The translations under genes and the position numbers were made by a program. Below the pieces are notes generated by a model, which had not been told where the DNA came from, searched no databases, and was given only the letters and a program-made list of their open reading frames with translations. Positions 44,574 to 52,299 of a DNA stretch of 62,467 nt are shown here, one piece after another. This stretch comes from Nitrospirota bacterium (lineage in GTDB: Bacteria > Nitrospirota > Thermodesulfovibrionia > Thermodesulfovibrionales > JdFR-85): contig WGER01000072.1 in the NCBI GenBank assembly GCA_015492645.1, forward strand, positions 1-62,467. The letters are read 5' to 3'. The stretch's first letter is position 1. Each line of letters begins with the position of its first letter.

Positions 44574-45236
44574 ATGCACAGAATTGTCCTAAAGGTCGGC
44601 CTCTTTTGTTTGCTCCTGATCATCCTCTCCTCCTGCGGAGGTGGCAGATACACAAGACCTGAAGGCAGTACGATGGTGGCCTCATGGTATGGAGATGAGT
44701 TCCATGGAAGGCCAACTGCATCGGGAGAGATATTCAATATGTATGACTACACAGCGGCCCACAGGACACTTCCCTTTGGTACCAGGTTGAGACTCATAAA
44801 TCCCGAAAATGGCAGGTCAGTGGTGGTGAGGATAAATGACAGGGGGCCCTTTGTGAGGGGCAGGGATATTGACATCAGTTACGCTGCTGCCAGGAAACTC
44901 CGTATACTTCAGAAGGGCACGGCCACACTCTATGTCCAGTACCTCGGGCGCGACCCGACATATGTGAGAAAGGTGAGGTACTCCGATGCCAGAAGAGGGC
45001 CCTTCACGATACAGGTCGCCTCTTTCCAGGTGAAGGCCAATGCATTGAGGCTGAAACGGGTCCTTGAGGACCGTTACAGTGGGGTTTACATCCACAGGGT
45101 CTGGCTGAAAGGCAGTCTTTACTACAGGGTGAGGATCGGTAGATACCAGAGTCTTCAGGATGCACGAGAGGTGGCAGAGGCCCTCGCCTCAGAGGGGTAT
45201 GAGGTGATGGTCCTGACCTATGAGGAGGTCCTATGA
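44574..45236 (+). CDS. rlpA: RlpA-like septal lipoprotein with SPOR domain
   Basis: 220 residues. Lipoprotein signal with lipobox near LSSC (Cys22), double-psi beta-barrel domain (ASWYGDEFHGRPTASGEIFN, NDRGPFVRGRDIDIS) and a C-terminal SPOR domain (about 145-218; FTIQVASFQVKANALRLKR) that binds denuded septal peptidoglycan. RlpA is an outer-membrane lytic transglycosylase in some species. It starts 8 bases after hslU and overlaps the next gene by 4 bases. Confidence 0.92.
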   Translation: MHRIVLKVGLFCLLLIILSSCGGGRYTRPEGSTMVASWYGDEFHGRPTASGEIFNMYDYTAAHRTLPFGTRLRLINPENGRSVVVRINDRGPFVRGRDIDISYAAARKLRILQKGTATLYVQYLGRDPTYVRKVRYSDARRGPFTIQVASFQVKANALRLKRVLEDRYSGVYIHRVWLKGSLYYRVRIGRYQSLQDAREVAEALASEGYEVMVLTYEEVL

Positions 45237-45820
45237 AGGGGTTTGATGAGGTGGTGGGGTTTCACGGGCATGCCTGCCCAGGACTCGCCCTTGGTTACAT
45301 GGTGGCAAGATATGTTATGGAGGAATTCGGTGCAAGGGCAACAGATGAAGAACTGGTCGCCATTGTGGAGAACAACTCCTGCGCTGTGGATGCGATACAG
45401 GTGGTAACAGGCTGCACCTTCGGTAAGGGTAATCTCATCTTCATGGACTATGGTAAGCAGGTCTACACCTTTTTAAACAGGCCCACAGGGGATGCGATAA
45501 GGCTCTCCGTGATCTGGGAGGGGATACCAGAGAGTGCTGAGGAGAAACAGATGTGGCAGAGGTACATGAGTGGCGACCGATCAGAGGATGTCCTGAGGGT
45601 GGTTCACCAGAGGAAGGCAAAAAAGACGGAGGCGATCCTGAATGCCCCCTTTGATCAGATCTTCAGGGTCCAGAGGATGATACTTCAACCACCACCCCTT
45701 GCAGGGATATATCCATCTGTGAGGTGTGAGTCCTGCGGTGAGAAGGTGATGGAGACGAAGGCGAGGCTGAGGGAGGGGAAACTCCTCTGCATTCCCTGTG
45801 CCGAGGGGTATAGAAGATGA
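45233..45820 (+). CDS. FmdE-family metal-binding protein
   Basis: 195 residues. N-terminal FHGHACPGLALGYMV and CAVDAIQVVTGCTFGKGN are the FmdE (PF02663) signatures; the C-terminus has a zinc ribbon (CESCGEKV and CIPC). The domain was named after subunit E of formylmethanofuran dehydrogenase, but stand-alone bacterial members are not shown to have that role. No methanofuran genes are nearby. Overlaps rlpA and argB by 4 bases each. Confidence 0.88.
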   Translation: MKGFDEVVGFHGHACPGLALGYMVARYVMEEFGARATDEELVAIVENNSCAVDAIQVVTGCTFGKGNLIFMDYGKQVYTFLNRPTGDAIRLSVIWEGIPESAEEKQMWQRYMSGDRSEDVLRVVHQRKAKKTEAILNAPFDQIFRVQRMILQPPPLAGIYPSVRCESCGEKVMETKARLREGKLLCIPCAEGYRR

Positions 45821-46701
45821 GAGAGATTGTGCATAAGGCAGAGATATTGATAGAGGCACTCCCCTATATCAGGAGGTTTTACGGTAAGACATTCGTTGTC
45901 AAGTACGGAGGGGCTGCCCAGAAAGAAGAGGCCCTCAAGGACTCATTTGCACAGGATGTGGTCCTCCTCGAGTACATTGGCATAAAGGTGGTGGTGGTCC
46001 ATGGCGGCGGCCCCAGGGTCTCTGAGATGATGCAGAGACTGGGGAAGAGCCCGGTATTTGTAGAGGGGCACAGGGTCACTGATGAGGAGACTGTAAAGAT
46101 TGTTGAGATGGTCCTGGGAGGACTCGTAAACAAGGAGATCGTGGCCCTCATAAACAGGCACGGAGGCAGGGCTATAGGGCTTACAGGCAAGGACGGACTC
46201 CTTATCAAGGCAAGGAAGAAGGTCCTGAAGAAGAGGACACTTGAGGGAGAGGATATTGTGGATCTCGGTCTGGTAGGGGAGGTGGAGGAGGTGAATCCCG
46301 AGGTCCTGTTCAGTCTGGATGAGAAGGGTTTTATACCTGTGGTTGCCCCTGTTGGGGTGAGTCAGGATGGGCTCACCCTTAACATAAATGCCGACTATGT
46401 TGCATCCGGAATAGCCATGGCGACCGGTGCAGAGAAACTGATACTGCTTACTGATGTAGAAGGTGTAAAGGACGAAAGGGGTGAAGTGATATCGACTCTC
46501 AGGGCCTCAGAGGTGGAGACACTGATAAGGAAAGGGGTAATAAAGGGAGGAATGGTACCGAAGGTGGAAACAGCAGTTCAGGCGGTGAATGCTGGTGTGA
46601 GGAAGGCCCATATCATAGATGGAAGGGTACCCCATTGTCTGCTCCTTGAGATATTTACAGAGAGGGGTATCGGGACAGAGATAGTAAGGGATGAAGGATA
46701 G
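45817..46701 (+). CDS. argB: Acetylglutamate kinase
   Basis: 294 residues: KYGGAAQ, VVVHGGGPRVSEMMQRLG, FVEGHRVTDEETVKIVEMVL, NINADYVASGIA and LLTDVEGV. Second step of arginine synthesis. Length and the N-terminal helix suggest an arginine-inhibited hexameric form. Last gene of the hslVU operon; no other arg genes are in the window. Confidence 0.97.
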   Translation: MREIVHKAEILIEALPYIRRFYGKTFVVKYGGAAQKEEALKDSFAQDVVLLEYIGIKVVVVHGGGPRVSEMMQRLGKSPVFVEGHRVTDEETVKIVEMVLGGLVNKEIVALINRHGGRAIGLTGKDGLLIKARKKVLKKRTLEGEDIVDLGLVGEVEEVNPEVLFSLDEKGFIPVVAPVGVSQDGLTLNINADYVASGIAMATGAEKLILLTDVEGVKDERGEVISTLRASEVETLIRKGVIKGGMVPKVETAVQAVNAGVRKAHIIDGRVPHCLLLEIFTERGIGTEIVRDEG

Positions 46702-46787
46702 AATCACCTTGGGCGAGGAGATGCGATGACAAGAAAAGGGAAAAGTGTGAATCCTTCAGGCAGTAGAGAGAACTGACCTTAAAACCT

Positions 46788-46934
46788 ATGCTCTGGACCA
46801 CATTCCTATTAATAGGTGTTGTCTTTATTCTGGGTCTGGGTGCCTATCTCATCTATGTCTGGGCAGTTAAGTCAGGGCAGTATGATGACCCTGAGGGGCC
46901 AAAGTACAGGATGCTTGAGGACGATGAGGAATAG
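46788..46934 (+). CDS. ccoS: cbb3 oxidase maturation protein CcoS
   Basis: 48 residues: one membrane helix (TTFLLIGVVFILGLGAYLIYV) with the characteristic WAVKSGQYDDPEGPKYRML tail of CcoS, then LEDDEE. CcoS is needed to insert redox cofactors into cbb3 oxidase. It lies about 10 kb from the ccoNOQP genes and on the other strand. A clear Shine-Dalgarno is not seen. Its last ten residues resemble those of the CcoQ-like protein at 59.1 kb. Confidence 0.85.
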   Translation: MLWTTFLLIGVVFILGLGAYLIYVWAVKSGQYDDPEGPKYRMLEDDEE

Positions 46935-46954
46935 TTGACTGGAAGGGGTGGAAG

Positions 46955-47911
46955 ATGTCTATAAGAGAGGATCTGAAGAGGATAAGGTCTACTGCCACGG
47001 GCTTTATGGCCTCAAGGGTGCTGCTTACTGCAAACAACCTCGGGGTCTTTGACTCTCTCAGGAGGCCTCTCACACCTGCCCAACTGGCCCAGGAGAAGGG
47101 GATCACCAGAAGGGGTGCAGAGATACTGCTGGATGTCCTTGTGGCTATGGGGTTTCTCAGAAAGGAGGGGAATACCTACAGAAACACAACCCTGGCAGAC
47201 CGTTATCTCACCCAGGGCTCGAAATACTATCAGGGAGACCTTCTGCACCACTACGAGACCCTCTGGTGGAGGTGGTCTGACCTTGACAGAGTCTTAGAGA
47301 CGGGTATCCCCTCAGACAGGGAGTTCGATCTCGCCTCCTTTATAAGGGCCATGGACAACATCGCCAGATTCAAGGTGGAGGATGTCCTGAGATCAATTGA
47401 CCTGAATGGTGTAAAGAGGGTCCTTGACCTTGGAGGAGGCCCTGGCACATACTCTGTTGCCCTTGCCAGAAAGGGCCTCGAGGTGGTCCTTTTTGACAGA
47501 CCCGAGGTGATACCCCTTGCCCAGGAGAAGATCAGGGCAGAGGGGCTTGATGGAAAGATACAACTGAGAGGGGGCGACTTCCTCACTGATGACCTTGGCA
47601 GGGACTACGACATGGTGTTGCTGAGTCAGGTGCTCCATTCCTACTCAGAAGAGGACTGTCTGAGGATAATTGGAAGGACAAGGGATGCCCTCAGCACAGG
47701 CGGCTCTCTCGTCATACACGAGTTCTATCTCTCAGCAGACCGGACATCACCCCTTCAGGGTGCCCTCTTCAGCGTGAATATGCTTGTGAATACCCCTGGG
47801 GGGAGGAGTTACAGCCTTAAAGAGATGAGGGAGTTTCTGAAGAAGAGCGGGTTTAAGAAGACAATCACAAAGAGGCTTGAAGATACCGTTGTTCTGCAGG
47901 CACGGAGTTGA
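46955..47911 (+). CDS. SAM-dependent methyltransferase with N-terminal winged helix
   Basis: 318 residues. Dimerisation/winged-helix domain (about 10-90; AQLAQEKGITRRGAEILLDV), then a class I methyltransferase domain with VLDLGGGPGTYSVALARKG and LSQVLHSYSEEDC, as in O-methyltransferase family 2 (plant O-methyltransferase or hydroxyneurosporene type). The substrate is unknown. It lies 20 bases after ccoS and overlaps the DedA-like gene. Confidence 0.85.
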   Translation: MSIREDLKRIRSTATGFMASRVLLTANNLGVFDSLRRPLTPAQLAQEKGITRRGAEILLDVLVAMGFLRKEGNTYRNTTLADRYLTQGSKYYQGDLLHHYETLWWRWSDLDRVLETGIPSDREFDLASFIRAMDNIARFKVEDVLRSIDLNGVKRVLDLGGGPGTYSVALARKGLEVVLFDRPEVIPLAQEKIRAEGLDGKIQLRGGDFLTDDLGRDYDMVLLSQVLHSYSEEDCLRIIGRTRDALSTGGSLVIHEFYLSADRTSPLQGALFSVNMLVNTPGGRSYSLKEMREFLKKSGFKKTITKRLEDTVVLQARS

Positions 47912-48492
47912 GCAGATTTTCTGCACTACATAGATGGACAGTACAGTGGTCGGAAAGGCCACATGCCTCATGGGTCCTCTTCCTTCTCGCCTTTGCAGAG
48001 GCATCCTTCTTCCCAGTACCACCTGATCTGCTCCTTTTATTACTCTGTTTGTCTCTACCAGAGAGGTCCTTCCGGTACGCCTTGATATGTACTTCAGGCT
48101 CAGTGCTTGGAGGTGCCTTTGGATTCTTTATCGGGCTGAAATTCTGGTCCATTGCAGAAGGGATTCTGTACCGGTACATAGAACCTGCAACCTTCCAGCA
48201 GGTGAGAGAGTACTTTCTGCAGTATCAGGGCTGGGCAGTTGCTGTAGCGGGGTTCACTCCTATTCCATACAAGGTCTTCACCATAGCAGCCGGATTCTTC
48301 AGGGTGAACTTCTGGATCTTTCTCACAGCGTCACTGTTGAGCCGAGGAGCAAGGTTCTTTGCAGAGGCAGCAATACTCTACTTCTTCGGGCAGAGGGCGA
48401 AGGTATTTATCGAGAGATACTTTAACCTGGTGACCATTGCGGTGGTGCTAATCCTCCTCATTGGATATCTGCTTCTGAGATGGCTGAGGTAA
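47908..48492 (+). CDS. DedA/SNARE-associated (VTT domain) membrane protein, YqaA-like
   Basis: 194 residues, TTG start overlapping the previous stop. Membrane segments with FAEASFFPVPPDLLLLLLCL, GGAFGFFIGLKF, FTPIPYKVFTIAAGFFRVNF and a C-terminal helix: the VTT fold of DedA proteins, implicated in lipid scrambling and membrane homeostasis. It overlaps the next gene by 13 bases. Confidence 0.88.
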   Translation: MSRFSALHRWTVQWSERPHASWVLFLLAFAEASFFPVPPDLLLLLLCLSLPERSFRYALICTSGSVLGGAFGFFIGLKFWSIAEGILYRYIEPATFQQVREYFLQYQGWAVAVAGFTPIPYKVFTIAAGFFRVNFWIFLTASLLSRGARFFAEAAILYFFGQRAKVFIERYFNLVTIAVVLILLIGYLLLRWLR

Positions 48493-50309
48493 AACTCAAG
48501 AGAGTTTTTCACAGATTCTTTATCCTGGTGATAATAAATACCCTTATCACCTGTGCAATCCTGTACCCGCTCTTTACAGAAACTGTAAGGGGGCTGCCCT
48601 TAAAGGAGGTGCCGCTACAGATAATCCCCTATCTTTCACATTCCTTTATCCTGAACCTCCTGGTGGGTCTGCTGGGGCTTGTCTTTCTCAGGTCCCTTCT
48701 CTGGCCAATATCTATTATACTCTTCTTATTGCTTCAGGCCCTCCTTGTGGTGGATGTCAGGCTTTATACAATCTTTCACTATCATCTGAACTCCCTTGTC
48801 TTGAATGTGATAACCACAGAGGGTGTAACAGACTCTGTAAGGCTCGGCAAGGGCACCCTGGTAACCTTTGGTCTTATCTGCCTCGGGATATTTACGATTC
48901 AGTATATCACTGTCAGGGTGGAAAGGAGAATCCCCCTGAAGGGTATAGTGATACCCTTTCTGGTATTCATGCTCCTTGCACCTCTGGACAAAGGACTTTA
49001 CGCATGGGCTGACCTCAACAACTACACCCCTCTCACCAGGGTGAGGAGTATATACCCCCTTTACATACCCCTCACCATAAAGAGGTTTGCGGCAGATGTC
49101 CTGAAGATAAAAGTGAACAGGGAGGAGGGTCTGAACCTCTCACCCCCCGGCGGCCAGATATCCTACCCAAAGAGGCCCCTGGAGTTCTCCATGGGTGGTC
49201 AAAAATACAATATCGTGATCTTTGTGATGGACGGCCTCCGATACGACATGTTTGATCCTCAGGTGATGCCAAACCTCTGGAGGTTCTCTCAAAGATCCTT
49301 GGTATACAGGCAACACTACAGTTCTGGCAACGGGACCCGTTTCGGCATATTTGGTCTGATGTATGGGGTGGAGGGGACCTACTGGCACAGGTTTCTTGAG
49401 AACAGGCTCTCACCGGTACTTATAGATACACTCATGAGCCAGGGCTACCAGTTCAGGATACTCTCCAGCACAAGGCTCACCTTCCCTGAATTCAGAAAGA
49501 CCGTGTTTGTCAGGATACCCCAGTATATCAGGGACACCTTTGACACAGAAGACTCCACCGAGAGGGACAGGATCATAACAGAGGATTTTATCAGATTCAT
49601 CAGGGGCCGGGACAGGACCAGGCCGTTCTTCTCATTTGTCTTCTACAACTCCTCTCACCAGCCCTTTCAGTATCCGAAGGAGTTTGAGAGGTTCACTCCT
49701 GTCTCAGAGGGTGAGATCAACTATTTCAGGGATGTGACTAAGGAGAAGGTCCACCTGCTCAGGAACAGATACAAAAACTCCATCTACTATGAAGACCACC
49801 TCCTTGGCCTCGCCCTCAAGGCCCTGAGGGAGGAGGGACTGCTCAGGGATACCATAGTGGTGATTACCGGTGACCACGGCGAGGAATTCTACGAACAGGG
49901 CTATTTTGGCCATACCGCCTCCTTTAATGAGTACCAGATAAGGGTCCCCTTTGTGATGTACTATCCGGGCCAGGAACACAGGGTGGTCACCTCTCTCACC
50001 TCCCATCTTGACTTAGTACCAACACTGATGCAGGCCCTGGGGTGTACATCGCCTGTTGAGGACTACTCCCAGGGTTATAGTCTCCTGCAGCCACCTGAGA
50101 GGAGATTTGTCACCTCCTCTGGATGGTCCAGGGAGGCGATAATCACTCCCGAGCATGTGGTGGTATTTTCGATGCAGATGTACAGCATTGGACCTCCGGA
50201 GGTGAGGCGGAAAGACAACTATCAGTTAGTAGATGCGAGTGATGTGATGAGGAGATATAGCCCCTATATGGTCAAACTCCTTAGAGACCTGAGGGCATTC
50301 TATGAGTAG
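48480..50309 (+). CDS. YejM/PbgA-like inner-membrane sulfatase-superfamily protein
   Basis: 609 residues. About five N-terminal membrane helices (DUF3413-like, to about 165), then a periplasmic alkaline phosphatase/sulfatase-like domain with VIFVMDGLRYDMFD, SSGNGTRFGIFGLMYG and VVITGDHGEEFYEQGYFGH. In enterobacteria YejM controls lipopolysaccharide synthesis through LapB/LpxC. Whether this copy keeps enzymatic residues is uncertain. It overlaps the DedA-like gene and, convergently, trmFO by 10 bases. Confidence 0.87.
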   Translation: MAEVKLKRVFHRFFILVIINTLITCAILYPLFTETVRGLPLKEVPLQIIPYLSHSFILNLLVGLLGLVFLRSLLWPISIILFLLLQALLVVDVRLYTIFHYHLNSLVLNVITTEGVTDSVRLGKGTLVTFGLICLGIFTIQYITVRVERRIPLKGIVIPFLVFMLLAPLDKGLYAWADLNNYTPLTRVRSIYPLYIPLTIKRFAADVLKIKVNREEGLNLSPPGGQISYPKRPLEFSMGGQKYNIVIFVMDGLRYDMFDPQVMPNLWRFSQRSLVYRQHYSSGNGTRFGIFGLMYGVEGTYWHRFLENRLSPVLIDTLMSQGYQFRILSSTRLTFPEFRKTVFVRIPQYIRDTFDTEDSTERDRIITEDFIRFIRGRDRTRPFFSFVFYNSSHQPFQYPKEFERFTPVSEGEINYFRDVTKEKVHLLRNRYKNSIYYEDHLLGLALKALREEGLLRDTIVVITGDHGEEFYEQGYFGHTASFNEYQIRVPFVMYYPGQEHRVVTSLTSHLDLVPTLMQALGCTSPVEDYSQGYSLLQPPERRFVTSSGWSREAIITPEHVVVFSMQMYSIGPPEVRRKDNYQLVDASDVMRRYSPYMVKLLRDLRAFYE

Positions 50310-51616
50310 ACGAACTCCTGGAGGTATCTCTGCCATGCCTCAAGTGCCCTCCTTGCAAGGGCCTCTTTCTTCCGTCTCTTGTCCTTTATCCTCTCCCTCA
50401 GTGGCGGCAGCAATCCAAAATTTATATTGCTCGGCTGGAAACCCCTCTCAGGTGATTCCGTGACATATCTCAACAGGGCACCATGGGCGGTCTCTGGAGG
50501 TGGAGGAATAAACTCTTTCCCCATCAACCTCATATAAACGCTGAGGGCCGCAACAAGCCCCATTGCAGTTGACTCTATGTAACCCTCAACACCCGTTATC
50601 TGACCCGCAAGGTAGACACCATCCAGAGGTTTGAGGGATAGGTCCCTGTTAAGGAACCTTGGACCATTGATAAATGTGTTCCTGTGCATCGAGCCATACC
50701 TCAGGAACTCTGCCCTCTCAAGGCCTGGTATGAGCCTGAAGACCCTCTTCTGCTCTGGCCATCTAAGGCGTGTCTGAAACCCGACCAGATTGTATGCAGT
50801 CGCCTCTTTGTTTTCCACTCTCAACTGCACCACAGCGTATGGTTCCTTTCCTGTCCTCGGATCAATGAGTCCCACAGGCTTCATCGGGCCAAACCTGAGG
50901 GTGTCCTTCCCCCTCCTGGCCATCACTTCAATAGGCATACAGCCCTCAAAGACCCTCTCCTCTTCAAAGTCTCTCGGTGTAACTGTGTCGGCCTCTATTA
51001 AGGCCTGGTAGAACCGATCATACTCCTCCTTGTTAAGAGGGCAGTTCAGATAGTCATCTCCCCCCTTACCATACCTTGATGCCCTAAACACCTTTGAGTA
51101 GTCAATCGAGTCGGCATCAACAACAGGGGCTATAGCATCATAGAAGTAGAGATGCTCACTGCCAAGCACCCCTTTCAGTGCCTCTGAGAGGGCATCAGAG
51201 GTGAGAGGGCCTGTTGCGATGATGCAGGGAGGTGGTGGGATCTCCTTCACCTCTTCACGGATGATCTCCAGATTGGGGTTACCCTGAAGTTTGTCTGTGA
51301 TATACCTCGAGAAGACCTCCCTATCCACAGCAAGGGCACTGCCAGCAGGGACCTCTGCCCTCAGTGCGGCCTCCATCACAATGGAGCCGGCCATATGGAG
51401 TTCTGCCTTCAGGAGCCCTGCCCCTGTGGTTATCTCCTTTGAACGGAGGGAATTGGAACAGACCAGTTCAGCAAGATAACCTGTACGATGAGCAGGGGTG
51501 AGTCTGTGGGGTCGCATCTCAAAGAGCCTTACCCTCACACCCCTGTTCAGGAGTTGCCATGTGGCCTCAGAACCTGCGAGTCCCCCTCCTACAACAGTAA
51601 CAACCGTCTCAGACAA
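50300..51616 (-). CDS. trmFO: Folate-dependent tRNA m5U54 methyltransferase
   Basis: 438 residues: FAD motif VVGGGLAGSEATWQLLNRGV, ELVCSNSLRSKEI, CPLNKEEYDRFYQALIEADT, EGCMPIEVMARRG and GVEGYIESTAMGLVAAL. It uses methylene-tetrahydrofolate and FADH2 to make ribothymidine 54 in tRNA. It follows rpmA by 1 base, the place usually held by obgE in rplU-rpmA operons. Confidence 0.97.
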   Translation of the reverse strand: MSETVVTVVGGGLAGSEATWQLLNRGVRVRLFEMRPHRLTPAHRTGYLAELVCSNSLRSKEITTGAGLLKAELHMAGSIVMEAALRAEVPAGSALAVDREVFSRYITDKLQGNPNLEIIREEVKEIPPPPCIIATGPLTSDALSEALKGVLGSEHLYFYDAIAPVVDADSIDYSKVFRASRYGKGGDDYLNCPLNKEEYDRFYQALIEADTVTPRDFEEERVFEGCMPIEVMARRGKDTLRFGPMKPVGLIDPRTGKEPYAVVQLRVENKEATAYNLVGFQTRLRWPEQKRVFRLIPGLERAEFLRYGSMHRNTFINGPRFLNRDLSLKPLDGVYLAGQITGVEGYIESTAMGLVAALSVYMRLMGKEFIPPPPETAHGALLRYVTESPERGFQPSNINFGLLPPLRERIKDKRRKKEALARRALEAWQRYLQEFVYS

Positions 51617-51617
51617 T

Positions 51618-51878
51618 CTAACCTGTTACTGGGTAGACACTCACTTTCATTCTTCTCTTGTCTTTCCGCTCAAACCTCACGACACCATCAATGAGTGCAT
51701 AGAGGGTGTCGTCTCCCCCCCTGCCAACATTAAAACCAGGATGGAATTTCGTTCCCCTCTGCCTGACAATTATGTTACCGGCCCTTACAAACTGGCCACC
51801 AAACCTCTTTACACCGAGTCTCTTTGACTCGCTATCTCTACCGTTTCTTGAACTGCCAACGCCCTTTTTATGTGCCAT
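51618..51878 (-). CDS. rpmA: 50S ribosomal protein L27
   Basis: 86 residues: [40 protein letters not shown] and GTKFHPG, standard for L27. Its N-terminus reaches the peptidyl transferase centre and here begins directly with AHKKG, so no protease-cleaved extension of the Firmicute type. It follows rplU by 2 bases. Confidence 0.98.
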   Translation of the reverse strand: MAHKKGVGSSRNGRDSESKRLGVKRFGGQFVRAGNIIVRQRGTKFHPGFNVGRGGDDTLYALIDGVVRFERKDKRRMKVSVYPVTG

Positions 51879-51880
51879 CC

Positions 51881-52198
51881 TTAACCTCCGTAATTGATGC
51901 TCTCTATCTTTAACTTTGTATAGTACTGCCTGTGCCCCTTAAGTTTCTTGTAACCCTTTCTCGGCTTCTTCTTAAATACCAGGACCTTCCTGTCCTTTGC
52001 TGTCTCTAAGACCTTTGCCTTTACAGTTACATTCTCCAGATAGGGGGTCCCCACCTCTACAGATCCATCCCTGTTCAGTAGAAGGACCTTTTTAAACTCA
52101 ACGGTATCGCCCTCAGAGGCATCTAACTTTTCTACCTTCAAGAGCATCCCCTCTGACACCCTGTACTGCTTTCCACCGGTTTCTATGACAGCATACAT
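51881..52198 (-). CDS. rplU: 50S ribosomal protein L21
   Basis: 105 residues: [40 protein letters not shown] and [11 protein letters not shown], typical of L21. It binds 23S rRNA domain VI. First gene of rplU-rpmA-trmFO, with AGGAGGTGTGGT as the ribosome site. Confidence 0.98.
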   Translation of the reverse strand: MYAVIETGGKQYRVSEGMLLKVEKLDASEGDTVEFKKVLLLNRDGSVEVGTPYLENVTVKAKVLETAKDRKVLVFKKKPRKGYKKLKGHRQYYTKLKIESINYGG

Positions 52199-52299
52199 CT
52201 ACCACACCTCCTCATAATCTTAGATTTTTATTTTAAATAAACTCACCCCAAAAAAGTCAAATTTTCTGTCATTTCTATCGACAAAATAGCAAGGCCCTT

